Source of the DNA: a virus
Strand: one strand, 5' to 3'
Length of the DNA stretch: 60,367 nt
Virus record (IMG/VR): IMGVR_UViG_3300032770_000024
Span: 1-60,367 of that record
Position 1 is the first letter of the stretch. The number at the start of each line of letters is the position of its first letter. The notes under the pieces were generated by a model. It made no database searches, was not told the origin of the DNA, and worked only from the letters and a program-made list of their open reading frames with translations. Shown here piece by piece: positions 37,158 to 45,415 of this stretch. A program made the position numbers and the translations under genes.

Positions 37158-37165
37158 CTAGTGCT

Positions 37166-37411
37166 TTAAGCTAAGGCGGGGACTGTGAAGTATTCCCTAC
37201 ACGCGACACGCGCAAGCGTGCAATGCCGTGACGTAGTGACACTGTGCTTATTGGTGATTATTTGTGTGCCCTCGGGCGTATGCCGCGCTATCGGCACGGC
37301 GTAAGAATAAAGAGTAGCTCCTTCAAAACGGAGGTTGCCGCATTTGCCGCTAGGTGCGGATTGCGCGGCCCAGGCGCGAATTAGCGCTCTATTGTGTGGA
37401 TACGTCTTCAT
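37166..37411 (-). CDS. Unknown 81-aa protein with SVTTSRH motif
   Basis: Beta-rich: NLRFEGATLYSYAVPIARHTPEGTQIITNKHSVTTSRHCTLAR. The YSYxxPIAxH ... SxTTxRH combination recurs in small phage proteins I cannot name safely; the conserved His and Ser could be functional. It ends at a terminator and is the distal gene of the small operon from 38291. Confidence 0.6.
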   Translation of the reverse strand: MKTYPHNRALIRAWAAQSAPSGKCGNLRFEGATLYSYAVPIARHTPEGTQIITNKHSVTTSRHCTLARVACREYFTVPALA

Positions 37412-37420
37412 GGCGGGCTC

Positions 37421-37660
37421 CTAGGCCGGGTAGGAAAGAAGGCGGTAGATAAGGGCGGCGCAGGTGGCGATGCCGCCGGCCATCGCTAGGGCGGTTATAA
37501 GCCCCAAGCCAAGTACAAGCGTGTTAATGCGCGGCGCTTGCTTCACCCTTTGCGGGTTCACTCGCGGTGCGGGTTGCCAATGCCACGCGTAGGGGTGGCG
37601 GATGTAGGCGGTACGCGCAACGGCGAAGGCGGTAGGCCGGGGCTTAGTGGTGTTAGACAT
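37421..37660 (-). CDS. Single-pass membrane protein, 79 aa
   Basis: A basic, Pro-rich N-terminal half (about 45 residues) is followed by one long hydrophobic span (INTLVLGLGLITALAMAGGI and ATCAALIYRLL) near the C-terminus. A tail-anchored protein with a cytoplasmic basic domain is the simplest topology. Function unknown. Confidence 0.6.
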   Translation of the reverse strand: MSNTTKPRPTAFAVARTAYIRHPYAWHWQPAPRVNPQRVKQAPRINTLVLGLGLITALAMAGGIATCAALIYRLLSYPA

Positions 37661-37763
37661 GGGCGGGACTCCTAGTGGTGGTAAAAGGTAGTGGGTTTAT
37701 AGCGCGGGGCATTGCTGCCCCGTACCATAAGCCTACCTAATGCTTTTGTGTGGCGCTTCGCGC

Positions 37764-38291
37764 CTAGTCCAGGTCAATGTCCGCCATTGCGGCCATGCGA
37801 TCGGCGTAAAGGGCTTTGTAGCGGGCCAAGCGCTGCGCGGGCATGTTTTCGCGTGCATCTTCCACGAAGGCGTCCACCGCTTCGCGGTCAGCCTTGAAGT
37901 ATTTGATGCCTTCAATCTCCAGCCCGCCGGTGGCTTTTGCGGCTTTCAGCCGGGCGCGGGCCACGATAGCAAGCTCCCCGGCCAGCCATTTTTCAAACGG
38001 ATCGACGGAAGCGGAGCCAGTGGAAGCGGTACGTGCGGCCCAGCCGTTGGTGCGAAGCGAAGCAACCAGAGCATCTGCCACGGAGCGGGGTGTTTCGCCA
38101 TCTTTCGGCGCGACGTTCAGCTTGTCGTTAATCTTTTGCTTGAATCCGTGAGTAAGCGCGGCAAGCAGCGTTTCCTGATCGAAGTCCGCAAGGCGGAGGG
38201 TGTAGGGATTGCCGTCGCGGGCTAGGGTGAAAGAGATGGTTTCCGGGAGAGTGAGGCCGGAAGTGAAGGGGTTTGCGATGGAAGCGGACAT
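37764..38291 (-). CDS. Unknown early protein, 175 aa
   Basis: First gene leftward from the control region, with promoter at 38353-38382. The start (MSASIANPFTSGLTLPETISFTLARDGNPYTLRLADFDQETLLAALTHG) is followed by helical Ala/Lys/Glu-rich parts. No family recognised. As the most promoter-proximal early gene it may act on host functions or regulation. Confidence 0.65.
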   Translation of the reverse strand: MSASIANPFTSGLTLPETISFTLARDGNPYTLRLADFDQETLLAALTHGFKQKINDKLNVAPKDGETPRSVADALVASLRTNGWAARTASTGSASVDPFEKWLAGELAIVARARLKAAKATGGLEIEGIKYFKADREAVDAFVEDARENMPAQRLARYKALYADRMAAMADIDLD

Positions 38292-38352
38292 GGGAAGTTC
38301 CTTTGTGATGGTGGGAAGAAAGGTAGCCCGGCGATAGCCGCGCCGTGATTTA

Positions 38353-38382
38353 GTTCTACGTCTTTCCAGCCCTGCGTGTCAA
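38353..38382 (-). promoter_or_regulatory. Leftward early promoter
   Basis: Minus strand TTGACA (38382-38377, perfect -35), 18-bp spacer, TAGAAC (38358-38353). It lies about 60 bases upstream of ATG 38291 in an A/T-rich stretch. The -10 is imperfect, so it may need an activator or be regulated from the nearby dyads. Confidence 0.6.
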
Positions 38383-38581
38383 ATACTTTTTGAAAGAAAA
38401 GTGTGTTTTGGGAAAAATAAATGTAGCGGGTGGCGCGGGGTGCAAAATGGCTTAGGAAGGGGTTAGGTGCGGCTTTATCCGGGCTGGTAGGGTAGGCCGG
38501 GCTAAGGCTTGAAAGCCGCTAGGCGGCTTGCGCTTGGCGAATTGCGGGGCTTGCGCCCGGCTTGGGCTGAAGCCGGGGCTT

Positions 38582-38663
38582 AAAGGTGTAGAAAGGATGA
38601 ACCTTTAAAGGTGCAAAAGGGATGAACCTTTTAGACGTAAAGGTGAACGTAAAATGAACCTTT
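38582..38663. promoter_or_regulatory. Three dyads AAAGGT-N13-ACCTTT in a row (operator array candidate)
   Basis: AAAGGT at 38582, 38607 and 38639 are each followed, after exactly 13 bases, by ACCTTT at 38601, 38626 and 38658. In all three the four bases before ACCTTT are ATGA. Arm centres are 19 bp apart, close to two helical turns, as for dimeric repressors. The array lies about 200 bp from the leftward promoter in the 804-base gene-free stretch 38292-39095. Confidence 0.75.
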
Positions 38664-38670
38664 AAAAATG

Positions 38671-38832
38671 GTGGTACGGGGCTACCACACCTGCATTGAC
38701 CACTAACCCACTACGCAGTTGTGGTATTTGGCTACCGCAACTGCTACCGCTGCCGCCGGAAGGCCGGAGCGTAACGGGTTACCACAACTCCGCGCAAGGT
38801 GGAGCGGGTTCAAGTCTTCAAGTGGCGCTACC
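38671..38832. repeat. Cluster of hairpins in the control region
   Basis: Four potential stems follow each other: GTGGTA/TACCAC (38671-38688), a 12-bp stem GCAGTTGTGGTA/TACCGCAACTGC with a 6-nt loop (38715-38744), GTAAC/GTTAC (38771-38782), and a degenerate 13-9-13 family member (38798-38832). No T-run follows. Farther right, TGTCCTATAG is directly repeated at 38914 and 38932. No gene is supported between 38292 and 39095. Confidence 0.6.
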
Positions 38833-39095
38833 CTTTGTCGCTGGTAATAAGAACAGCACCAGCGCGCACGCGCGTAGCAAGAACCGTGCCAGAGCTGGCC
38901 TACCGGCTAGATATGTCCTATAGGGCCAGCCTGTCCTATAGAATTAGTAGGGAGAAAGCTGCCTACCCCGGTGGACTGTGGAATGGTAAATGCTGGAACC
39001 TCCTTTGAGAGTCCCCCTAAAAAATTTTTGGTCCAAGACCTCTACCCACTACCTTTCTGCTTGGCCTGAGGCCAGCAAAGAGGTAGAAGGAAGGG

Positions 39096-39950
39096 ATGAA
39101 AATCCTCCGCCCCGTAGGCCGAAAGCGAATGGACGACCCGGCGAGAGCCGGGAACTGGTGGGGGCCGGACGGCCCGCCGCTCGTGCAGGCGCTGTCGAAG
39201 GGAAAGATGCTCGCGGTGTATGAGACGCACGTCGCGGTGGAGGTGGAGAAGGCCGCGGGGGCGCGACGCCGAAACTGGCTCAGGGTGGATAAAAGGGATT
39301 GGGGGCTGGTGGAGGCGGGCATAGCCCGGTGGGGAAGGCTGCCGAGGCTGCTGCCGGGGAGAATTCACGCGCGGATGGGCTGGACTCACGGCCCAACCAG
39401 GCACTACCTAGATAGAATGGTGATGAAGGCTCACGGGCTGGAGCCCGAGCCCTACGAAGAAGTGGGCTACGTGAACTTCGACTTCTACGACGTGCGGCTG
39501 CTGAACTTGGAAGCGAAGGCGCCAGGGCTTTACCTGAAGGAGTGCGCGCTGGCGTACCGGGCGGAAGTAGCGGAAGAGGCGAAGCGGCAGGAGCGGCAGC
39601 AGAAGCGCTTGCGCGCAGAGAACCGGCAGGTGGAAGAGGAAATCTTGCGCTGGGCCGGGGAACTAGGCGCGCTGCTGCAGGAGCAGCTAAAGGCAGAAGC
39701 CCTGCCAAAGGCTGAGTTGACAAAGACGACAGCGAACGGTAGGGTGAAATGCCTGACTCCCGCCACCTTCCCCGACACTCCCGAAGCGCCGAAAGACCCG
39801 CTGGATGAGGCGTTCCCAACCACCCTGGCGCCTGCTAGAGGCCAGTTACTCGACCCCAACCATAGGAGCTATATGAATGAACGAGCAGATCGAGCAGAAG
39901 ACAACTCGAAACGAAGAGATAGCAAGAGAGTTGCGGGAATGGGCGGATAA
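39096..39950 (+). CDS. HNH/AP2-endonuclease-derived protein with degenerate active site, 284 aa
   Basis: Residues 55-140 follow the outline of phage HNH homing endonucleases: LRVDKRDWGLVEAG ... W ... then HYLDRMVMKAHGLEPEPYEEVGYVNFDFYDVRLLNLEAK, which aligns with the usual H-R-hhM ... V-D-H-x-N-x-D-x-x-D-N-R-x-x-N-L. The metal-binding His of VDH and the DNR are replaced (VGY, YDVR), so nuclease activity is unlikely. The C-terminal half is a charged coiled coil (EEAKRQERQQKRLRAENRQVEEE). Being the first late gene, shortly before the terminase, it could have been recruited as a DNA-recognition (small-terminase-like) subunit; this is an inference. Confidence 0.6.
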   Translation: MKILRPVGRKRMDDPARAGNWWGPDGPPLVQALSKGKMLAVYETHVAVEVEKAAGARRRNWLRVDKRDWGLVEAGIARWGRLPRLLPGRIHARMGWTHGPTRHYLDRMVMKAHGLEPEPYEEVGYVNFDFYDVRLLNLEAKAPGLYLKECALAYRAEVAEEAKRQERQQKRLRAENRQVEEEILRWAGELGALLQEQLKAEALPKAELTKTTANGRVKCLTPATFPDTPEAPKDPLDEAFPTTLAPARGQLLDPNHRSYMNERADRAEDNSKRRDSKRVAGMGG

Positions 39951-40137
39951 GATCGAGCGCTCGCCGTTTGAAGTTCACGGCCTGGGGCTGGTCTATTACC
40001 GGGACTTGGACCCGGTGGAGGTAGTGCTGAGCGATCCGACGCAGACAGCCGCGGGCTTCTACAAGTACGTAGATGAGAGAATTATCGACAAGTTCGACAG
40101 GAATAAGAGCCAAGGGCTCGTGGGCTTCGGGGGCTGA
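39877..40137 (+). CDS. Unknown 86-aa protein
   Basis: The start lies 74 bases inside the end of the previous gene, in another frame. It is charged and helical first (RNEEIARELREWADKIERSPFEVHGL), then YYRDLDPVEVVLSDPTQTAAGFYKYV. No family recognised. Two bases separate it from the micropeptide in front of the terminase. Confidence 0.6.
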   Translation: MNEQIEQKTTRNEEIARELREWADKIERSPFEVHGLGLVYYRDLDPVEVVLSDPTQTAAGFYKYVDERIIDKFDRNKSQGLVGFGG

Positions 40138-40139
40138 AG

Positions 40140-40223
40140 ATGGACCCGGTTTTCATTCCCGCCGAAGTAGTCGTACTCTGCATCCTAATTGCGGTCCTGT
40201 GGTGGCTGGAGCAGGGTGAATGA
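40140..40223 (+). CDS. Membrane micropeptide before the terminase, 27 aa
   Basis: MDPVFIPAEVVVLCILIAVLWWLEQGE is the layout of a single membrane helix with an acidic end; I describe it as residues 8-23 hydrophobic. Its stop overlaps the terminase start (ATGA), and ATG lies two bases behind the previous stop, which favours real coupled translation. Function unknown. Confidence 0.5.
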   Translation: MDPVFIPAEVVVLCILIAVLWWLEQGE

Positions 40224-42100
40224 TCTTCTCCCGCGAACAAGTGCCCGCGCTGCGGGAGATGTTCTACGAGTTCGCCTCGAACATCGAGATTGACTCGAAG
40301 GAAACCGGCGGCGCTGTCAGGTTTAAAGCCTACACGGCGCAGCGCCGGTTCTTCGACAGCATCTTCGACGGCCTAGCCAATGGCGTTCACTGGAATGTGA
40401 TTCTCAAGGCCCGCCAGCTTGGCATCTCTACCGGCAGCTACATCTTCGACATATTCTGGCTCTCGGTCTTCCCCGGCATCAAAGGGGCACTGGTCTTCGA
40501 CACAGAGGCCAACAAAGACGGTGCTAGGCTGGACATTCAGCGGATGTTGGAAAGCCTGCCTGCCCGGCTGCAGATTCCAGTCTTCAAGCACAACCGCACA
40601 GCCCTAGTGCTGCAGAATGGCTCCAGCCTGAGCTATCTGGTGGCCGGGACTCGGAAGAATGGCGGCCTCGGCCGCTCCAAAGGCTTGAGCTTCATCCACG
40701 CCTCGGAAGTAAGCTCCTGGGGCGATCAGGAGGGCGTCGAGTCCCTTACCAAGGCCCTGGCGCAGAAGTTTCCCGCGCGCTTATTTATCTTCGAGAGCAC
40801 TGCCCGCGGCTATAATCTGTTCTACAAAATGTGGGAACAGGCTAAGGTTGACCCGGTAAAGCGGGCTACCTTCATCGGCTGGTGGGCCAAAGAAGCCTAC
40901 GCCTATGACCCTGAAGACCCCACCGAGCGCGAGCTCTACCTGACCTACAGCCAAGCGCCCCTGACGGAGGACGAGAAGGAGAAGGTGGAGAAGGTGGAGA
41001 AGCTCTATGGCTTCAAAGTCGGCCTTCCGCAGATCGCCTGGTACAGGCACGAGAAGAACCCCTCCCTGGATGCGAGCGACGAGATCGACCCGGATGATGA
41101 GGGCAGTATCTTCCAGCAGGAACTGCCCTGGGACGAAGACGAAGCCTTCATCATTTCTGGAAATAGCTTCTTCAGCCCGAAGCGGCTGAACGACTGCATG
41201 AAATACGCCCTCACGCAAAAGTACTACGGCTACCGATACTTCTGCGGAGAGGAGTTCACAAGTATGGTGGTGGAGCCCACCAACTTCGCCAAGATGGCCA
41301 TGCTGAAGGTGTGGGAAGAGCCAGACCCCCTCGGCACCTACGTGATCGGCGCTGATCCTGCCTACGGCAGCAGCGATCAAGCCGACTACTACTGCATTCA
41401 GGTGCTCCGGTGCTACGCCGATGGCGCCGATCAGGTTGCTGAGTTCACCGTGAAAACGATGGAGACTTTCCAATTCGCCTGGGTGCTTATGCACTTGGCG
41501 GGGAGCTACCGCAATGCGCGGGTTATTCTGGAGATCAATGGCCCCGGCCAGGCTGTCTTCAATGAGATGCGGAACTTGAAACTGCGGCTGCAGAACGGCG
41601 AATTGCTGGGCAGGAACGGGGACACCAAATTCACCGAGGCCTTCAACAACGTGAAGAGCTACCTGTACTCGAGAATTGATAATGTGGCCGGTGGCGGCCT
41701 CAGCTACCACTGGAAGACGAACAATGAAAATAAGAATGTGATCTTCAACCAGCTGCGCGATAGCTTGACCCTGAACCAGGTGAAGGTGAGGTCCAGGGAT
41801 TGCATTGAGCAGATGAAGACCGTCGTGCAAAGCGGGCTGAGTATTGAGGGTGACGGCAATAGCCACGATGATCTGCCGATGGCGCTGGCCCTTGCCACGC
41901 ACGCCTGGATGATTCAGGAGCGACCCAACCTGCAGATACAGGGAAGGACGCGGGACGCTGACAGGAAGGCCGCTAAGTTTTCCGACGCCGACATGCCCTC
42001 TATCTATACGAGGAATATCCTGCAGAACTTCTTTAACGAGCGAGCCGCCCAACGGAGGAAAGAAAGCCTAGCGGCCTTGCGCGCTCGGCGTCGGCGTTAG
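40220..42100 (+). CDS. terL: Terminase large subunit, 626 aa
   Basis: The ATPase part has an adenine-binding region and the Walker-A-like VILKARQLGISTGS (residues 60-73), Walker B GLSFIHASEVSSW (acidic residue Glu), and a coupling motif LFIFESTARG. The C-terminal RNase-H-like nuclease has VIGADPAYGSSDQADYYCI (first Asp), VILEINGPGQAVFNEM (Glu/Asn site) and NSHDDLPMALALA (final Asp pair). It packages DNA into proheads by cutting concatemers. It heads the morphogenesis operon, with the portal two genes downstream. Confidence 0.95.
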   Translation: MIFSREQVPALREMFYEFASNIEIDSKETGGAVRFKAYTAQRRFFDSIFDGLANGVHWNVILKARQLGISTGSYIFDIFWLSVFPGIKGALVFDTEANKDGARLDIQRMLESLPARLQIPVFKHNRTALVLQNGSSLSYLVAGTRKNGGLGRSKGLSFIHASEVSSWGDQEGVESLTKALAQKFPARLFIFESTARGYNLFYKMWEQAKVDPVKRATFIGWWAKEAYAYDPEDPTERELYLTYSQAPLTEDEKEKVEKVEKLYGFKVGLPQIAWYRHEKNPSLDASDEIDPDDEGSIFQQELPWDEDEAFIISGNSFFSPKRLNDCMKYALTQKYYGYRYFCGEEFTSMVVEPTNFAKMAMLKVWEEPDPLGTYVIGADPAYGSSDQADYYCIQVLRCYADGADQVAEFTVKTMETFQFAWVLMHLAGSYRNARVILEINGPGQAVFNEMRNLKLRLQNGELLGRNGDTKFTEAFNNVKSYLYSRIDNVAGGGLSYHWKTNNENKNVIFNQLRDSLTLNQVKVRSRDCIEQMKTVVQSGLSIEGDGNSHDDLPMALALATHAWMIQERPNLQIQGRTRDADRKAAKFSDADMPSIYTRNILQNFFNERAAQRRKESLAALRARRRR

Positions 42101-42149
42101 TATATAAGTCCTTCCGGCTTCGCCGGTCCCACCAACTAGGAGCCTCGTA

Positions 42150-42422
42150 GTGGATACCAACGTGAGTATTTTCCCTGTCCGGATGCAGTTTCAAACTATC
42201 GAAGAAATGGCTGGGAGCCTGAAGAATACGGTGGCTATAAGCCCCGAAAAAGTCCTCCGCGTAGTCATTTTCATTGAGCGCGAACACCCTGATGGGGACG
42301 ACACGGAGAGCGCACTTTCCATCCTGAACCTGGACGTGGAGTCGGGCCTGGGGCTTACCAACGCTGCCCTACTCTGGCTTGTAAAACGCTTTGAATTCGG
42401 CCTTCTGGCGGGAGACTTCTAA
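42150..42422 (+). CDS. Unknown 90-aa protein, GTG start
   Basis: GTG 42150 has TAGGAG upstream at a good distance. Mixed alpha/beta (VLRVVIFIEREHPDGDDTESALSILN ... LTNAALLWLVKRFEFG). No family recognised. A promoter-like TTGCGC (42077) / TATATA (42101) with 18-bp spacing lies in the short gap before it. Confidence 0.6.
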   Translation: MDTNVSIFPVRMQFQTIEEMAGSLKNTVAISPEKVLRVVIFIEREHPDGDDTESALSILNLDVESGLGLTNAALLWLVKRFEFGLLAGDF

Positions 42423-42862
42423 TGCCCATTATGCGAACATATCAGTGCCCCGATTGCGGCGGGCGCTTCCGCTTCCTCCACATGACTTCGGATGAACCGG
42501 CACCGCAGGAGTGTGAGATCTGCCACTCGTATATGGGTGATAGCCCGGAACCGGAGCTGTCTACACCACACTTCCGGCCTAGTGAAAGCGCCGGGGCACG
42601 CATGAGCCAAAGCGTTGACCTTGTGCAAAGGGACATGGAAGCCCGAGGCATTACCGACTTCAAGGACGGGCTTAGGGAAGGGGACGTGGCTGCGAAGCCG
42701 GTGCATAACCCGGTGACGGAACAGATAGCCCAGATGGAAGCGGCGGGCGCTTCTATGTGGCAATCGGGCGGTGGCGGCTTCCGCGCCGCAGATTCTAATC
42801 CCAATCTGGATGGCCGCCCGGCGCTCAGCGCCATCACCCGTGGCCTTGGAGGGCGCAAATGA
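42422..42862 (+). CDS. Zinc-ribbon protein between terminase and portal, 146 aa
   Basis: The first 40 residues hold two CxxC knuckles (YQCPDCGGRF and QECEICHSYM), typical of a zinc ribbon such as FmdB/regulatory-type domains. The rest is polar, probably disordered (ALSAITRGLGGRK end). Small zinc-ribbon proteins occur next to phage portal genes. It overlaps the portal start by 4 bp. Confidence 0.65.
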   Translation: MPIMRTYQCPDCGGRFRFLHMTSDEPAPQECEICHSYMGDSPEPELSTPHFRPSESAGARMSQSVDLVQRDMEARGITDFKDGLREGDVAAKPVHNPVTEQIAQMEAAGASMWQSGGGGFRAADSNPNLDGRPALSAITRGLGGRK

Positions 42863-44592
42863 GAATCCCCGATACCGGCGGCGGGCAGAAAGCCCTCATC
42901 AAATTCGCCGAGGATCTGATCGAGGCCTGCAGCATCAGCCTCGGTGATCGCGCTATGCGGGCTAGAAGGCTGCGTCAGTGGCGAGCACTTGGTAGCGCCG
43001 ATGGCTCCGTAGCCACGTATAATAAGCTGCCGGGCTTTATAGACAGGGCCGCCGGGCTTATCTTCTCCCCCGCCGAGCTTCGCTACCTGCTGGAGTTCGA
43101 TACGGGACAACCGGCCCCGGTCCTGCAGCAGGCGGATATCGCCGCCAAGTACCTGACGAAGAAAGTGGAAGGCGCTGACGCCGACGTCATCTTCAACACC
43201 TGCCTTCCCGACGCCCTCCTCCTCGGCAGCATGATCTTGAAGGTCCAGCACGTCCACGGGAAGGGGAAGGTGCGCGCGATTCCCCCCTGGCAGTTCGGCG
43301 TGTTCCGGGATGACGTTAACGGGCTGGATGAGCAGGAAGCGATGCTGGAGATCAACGTGATCTCGAAGCAGGAACTTTGGAGGCGAATTATGCAGTCGGG
43401 CATCCCCAACCCTGACAAGGTGTATCAGCAGGCCCTGACGGACGCCAAGAAGAAAACGAACAGCTCAGATGCGGACACGTACTTTCACCAGGTACTCATC
43501 GCTACGCAGGGCGCGCCCGTTAACACCAGCGGCGTGGATACTAATCAGCCGGGAGGGCTGGTTGATCTGGCCAGTGACCCGATCGTGAGTCAGCTGGCTC
43601 CCTCCCTGCCGGACGAAATGATTATCCTCTATGAGCTGACGGTGGTAGATGACTCCACGGGGGACTACACGACCATACAGTATATCAATCCGGGTATCGT
43701 GCTGGCCCCCCGGCTCAAGCGCCGGAACTTCTTCGTTCCGCAGCTGCATCCGTATGTGCTGGTGCAGCCGATCTTCTCGATGGGCTACTTCTGGGGCCGG
43801 AGCTATATTAGCAACATGATAATGCTGCAAGACAAGCTGAGAGAAAGGTTCGCTGATTTCTCCCGCCTCATGTCCATGCAGTACGACCGCCTGATCATGT
43901 TCAAAGGCAATACGCAGATCTCAGATGAGATGTACGAGAACTTCCGGCAGGCCGGATACATCTCCGGCGACCCGACTATGGACGCGAAGGACTTGACCCC
44001 AGAAATTCCTCGCGCCGCCATGGAGGAGCTTCAGTTCGTACTCGAAGCCCTGAACGATGTGAGCGGGCAGCCCGCCACTATTCGCGGTGAAGGTGAGTCG
44101 GGGGTGCGAAGCAATGTCCAGGCAAAGACCCTGACAAAGACGGGGACACCGCAGATAAGGGATATGAGTCTGCTGGTGGAACGGCAGTGCGCGGACATGG
44201 GCTACAAATTCTTCAAGCTGCTGGCGCAGACCGACGCTACCCAGCTGGCTGCGGCGGCGAGCGAAGAAGAAATTCCGGGCTTCGTCCTGGCGCAGCTACC
44301 GGAAGATGTGCGGGTGGTGGTGGACAGCCATAGCACCAGCCCGGTCTTCGAGGAAGACAACCTGAACAAGGCGGCCTTCCTGCTGAAGGCGGGGGCCATC
44401 GACCCGGCAACTGTGCTGGATATGACCAACACCCCAGCGCGTGACCTCCTCCAGGCTCGCCTGAAGGCCCGCGAGCAAGAGAAGCAGCAGATACAAGCGG
44501 CCCTCTTGCAGGACGCGCAGAAGCGGGAAGCCGCCCTGCAGGCCCAGAAAACCGGCAAGGACATCAACGGGCTGACCGGCGGCAAGGGCTAA
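42859..44592 (+). CDS. Portal protein, 577 aa
   Basis: Position behind the terminase, size and content fit a podovirus-type portal: an N-terminal entry domain (IKFAEDLIEACSISLGDRAMRARRLRQWRALGS), a long alpha/beta stem region with clip-type segments (NTQISDEMYENFRQAGYISGDP), and a Gln-rich C-terminal helix (QARLKAREQEKQQIQAALLQDAQKREAALQAQ), typical of a barrel. The dodecameric portal forms the DNA channel at the unique vertex. It is longer than P22-like clip-only portals are on average. Confidence 0.8.
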   Translation: MRIPDTGGGQKALIKFAEDLIEACSISLGDRAMRARRLRQWRALGSADGSVATYNKLPGFIDRAAGLIFSPAELRYLLEFDTGQPAPVLQQADIAAKYLTKKVEGADADVIFNTCLPDALLLGSMILKVQHVHGKGKVRAIPPWQFGVFRDDVNGLDEQEAMLEINVISKQELWRRIMQSGIPNPDKVYQQALTDAKKKTNSSDADTYFHQVLIATQGAPVNTSGVDTNQPGGLVDLASDPIVSQLAPSLPDEMIILYELTVVDDSTGDYTTIQYINPGIVLAPRLKRRNFFVPQLHPYVLVQPIFSMGYFWGRSYISNMIMLQDKLRERFADFSRLMSMQYDRLIMFKGNTQISDEMYENFRQAGYISGDPTMDAKDLTPEIPRAAMEELQFVLEALNDVSGQPATIRGEGESGVRSNVQAKTLTKTGTPQIRDMSLLVERQCADMGYKFFKLLAQTDATQLAAAASEEEIPGFVLAQLPEDVRVVVDSHSTSPVFEEDNLNKAAFLLKAGAIDPATVLDMTNTPARDLLQARLKAREQEKQQIQAALLQDAQKREAALQAQKTGKDINGLTGGKG

Positions 44593-44716
44593 CCTGAGTT
44601 GCATTGCGCCTCTGGCCCTTCAGCTATAAAGTCCAACTATCGAAGCAGCCGCTTCTTTCAGCGTCCGGCCTGGAGCCGGGCAATCCTCTCCCTGTGTGGG
44701 ACATAGACAGGAGGCT

Positions 44717-44752
44717 ATGATGGCTCGTAAGCGCTCTCATAAGCGTAAGTAA
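44717..44752 (+). CDS. Very short basic peptide, 11 aa
   Basis: MMARKRSHKRK is preceded by a strong RBS (AGGAGG, 3-6 nt) in the 165-base gap behind the portal. The next gene starts 5 bases after its stop. Very basic phage peptides occur near DNA-packaging genes, but at this length the RBS may simply serve as a coupling site. A TATAAA with a preceding TTGC box lies at 44599-44630. Confidence 0.35.
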   Translation: MMARKRSHKRK

Positions 44753-44757
44753 GTGAT

Positions 44758-45174
44758 ATGGACGGAGCGTTAAATCCTCAGCAGGGAGTTGGCCCTGCGA
44801 CTGTCGGCGGACCCGCGCCCACTCAGGGAGCGTCGTCTGCGGCCCTCGCTAAGGTAGCGCTCGCAGTCCGTATCCTTGAGAGTACAATTCCCGAACTGGG
44901 AAGCGGCTCTGAGGCCGGTTTGGCCGTTCTCAAGGCGGTGCAGGGCCTGAGCAAAGTAGCGCACGACCAAGGTAGTGCGGGAACCGCTCAGACCGCCTTG
45001 ATGCAACTCATGATGCAGCAGCGGCAGGAAGCGCCGCTGCTCGCGCAGCTCAAGCAGCAGCAGATGCAAAGAGCACTGGCCGCCGGTGGTGGTCAAGCCG
45101 CTGGTGCAGCGCCCGCTGCCGCACCTCCCACCCCAGCCGCTCCGCCTGAAGGTGGCGGAGACTCAGGCACCTAG
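44758..45174 (+). CDS. Unknown structural-module protein, 138 aa
   Basis: A Gly/Ala-rich N-terminus, a helical core (ALAKVALAVRILESTIPELGSGSEAGLAVLKAVQGLSKVAHDQG) and a Gln/Met coiled coil (MQLMMQQRQEAPLLAQLKQQQMQRAL) precede a Pro/Ala-rich end. Small Gln/Ala-rich proteins between portal and scaffold occur in several podoviruses without assigned role. Confidence 0.65.
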   Translation: MDGALNPQQGVGPATVGGPAPTQGASSAALAKVALAVRILESTIPELGSGSEAGLAVLKAVQGLSKVAHDQGSAGTAQTALMQLMMQQRQEAPLLAQLKQQQMQRALAAGGGQAAGAAPAAAPPTPAAPPEGGGDSGT

Positions 45175-45238
45175 CCTTTAACGCGCCCTTGCTGTAGGGC
45201 GTAGGTTCTACCCGCACCCCAACCAAGGAGTTTTTCCA

Positions 45239-45415
45239 ATGGCTGTCGATATTTTCAAAGACACCCGCACGAACCTGCCGGACAACGATTCTCGCATTGT
45301 CCGCGTCGGCTTCGATGAAGAGCAGCTGGGCAACCGCCGCGCGCAGCAGCCGAACGTGAAGTCGGATGGCCGCTTCGGCATCCAGCACGTCAACACTGGC
45401 CGCGGTAAGAAGTAA
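45239..45415 (+). CDS. Small structural-module protein, 58 aa
   Basis: AAGGAG lies 8 nt before ATG 45239. It reads MAVDIFKDTRTNLPDNDSR ... and ends NTGRGKK. The stop shares a base with the next start (TAATG). A soluble protein with no recognised family, possibly a minor capsid or packaging component. Confidence 0.65.
   Translation: MAVDIFKDTRTNLPDNDSRIVRVGFDEEQLGNRRAQQPNVKSDGRFGIQHVNTGRGKK

Noticed and set aside
38696-39008. Plus-strand 69-75-aa frames in the control region
   Set aside because: They lack an RBS, overlap the hairpin cluster and have no protein-like composition; the region is better read as regulatory.
40781-42052. 423-aa minus-strand open frame opposite the terminase
   Set aside because: It is an antisense shadow of terL in a GC-rich gene, with no domain and no RBS.
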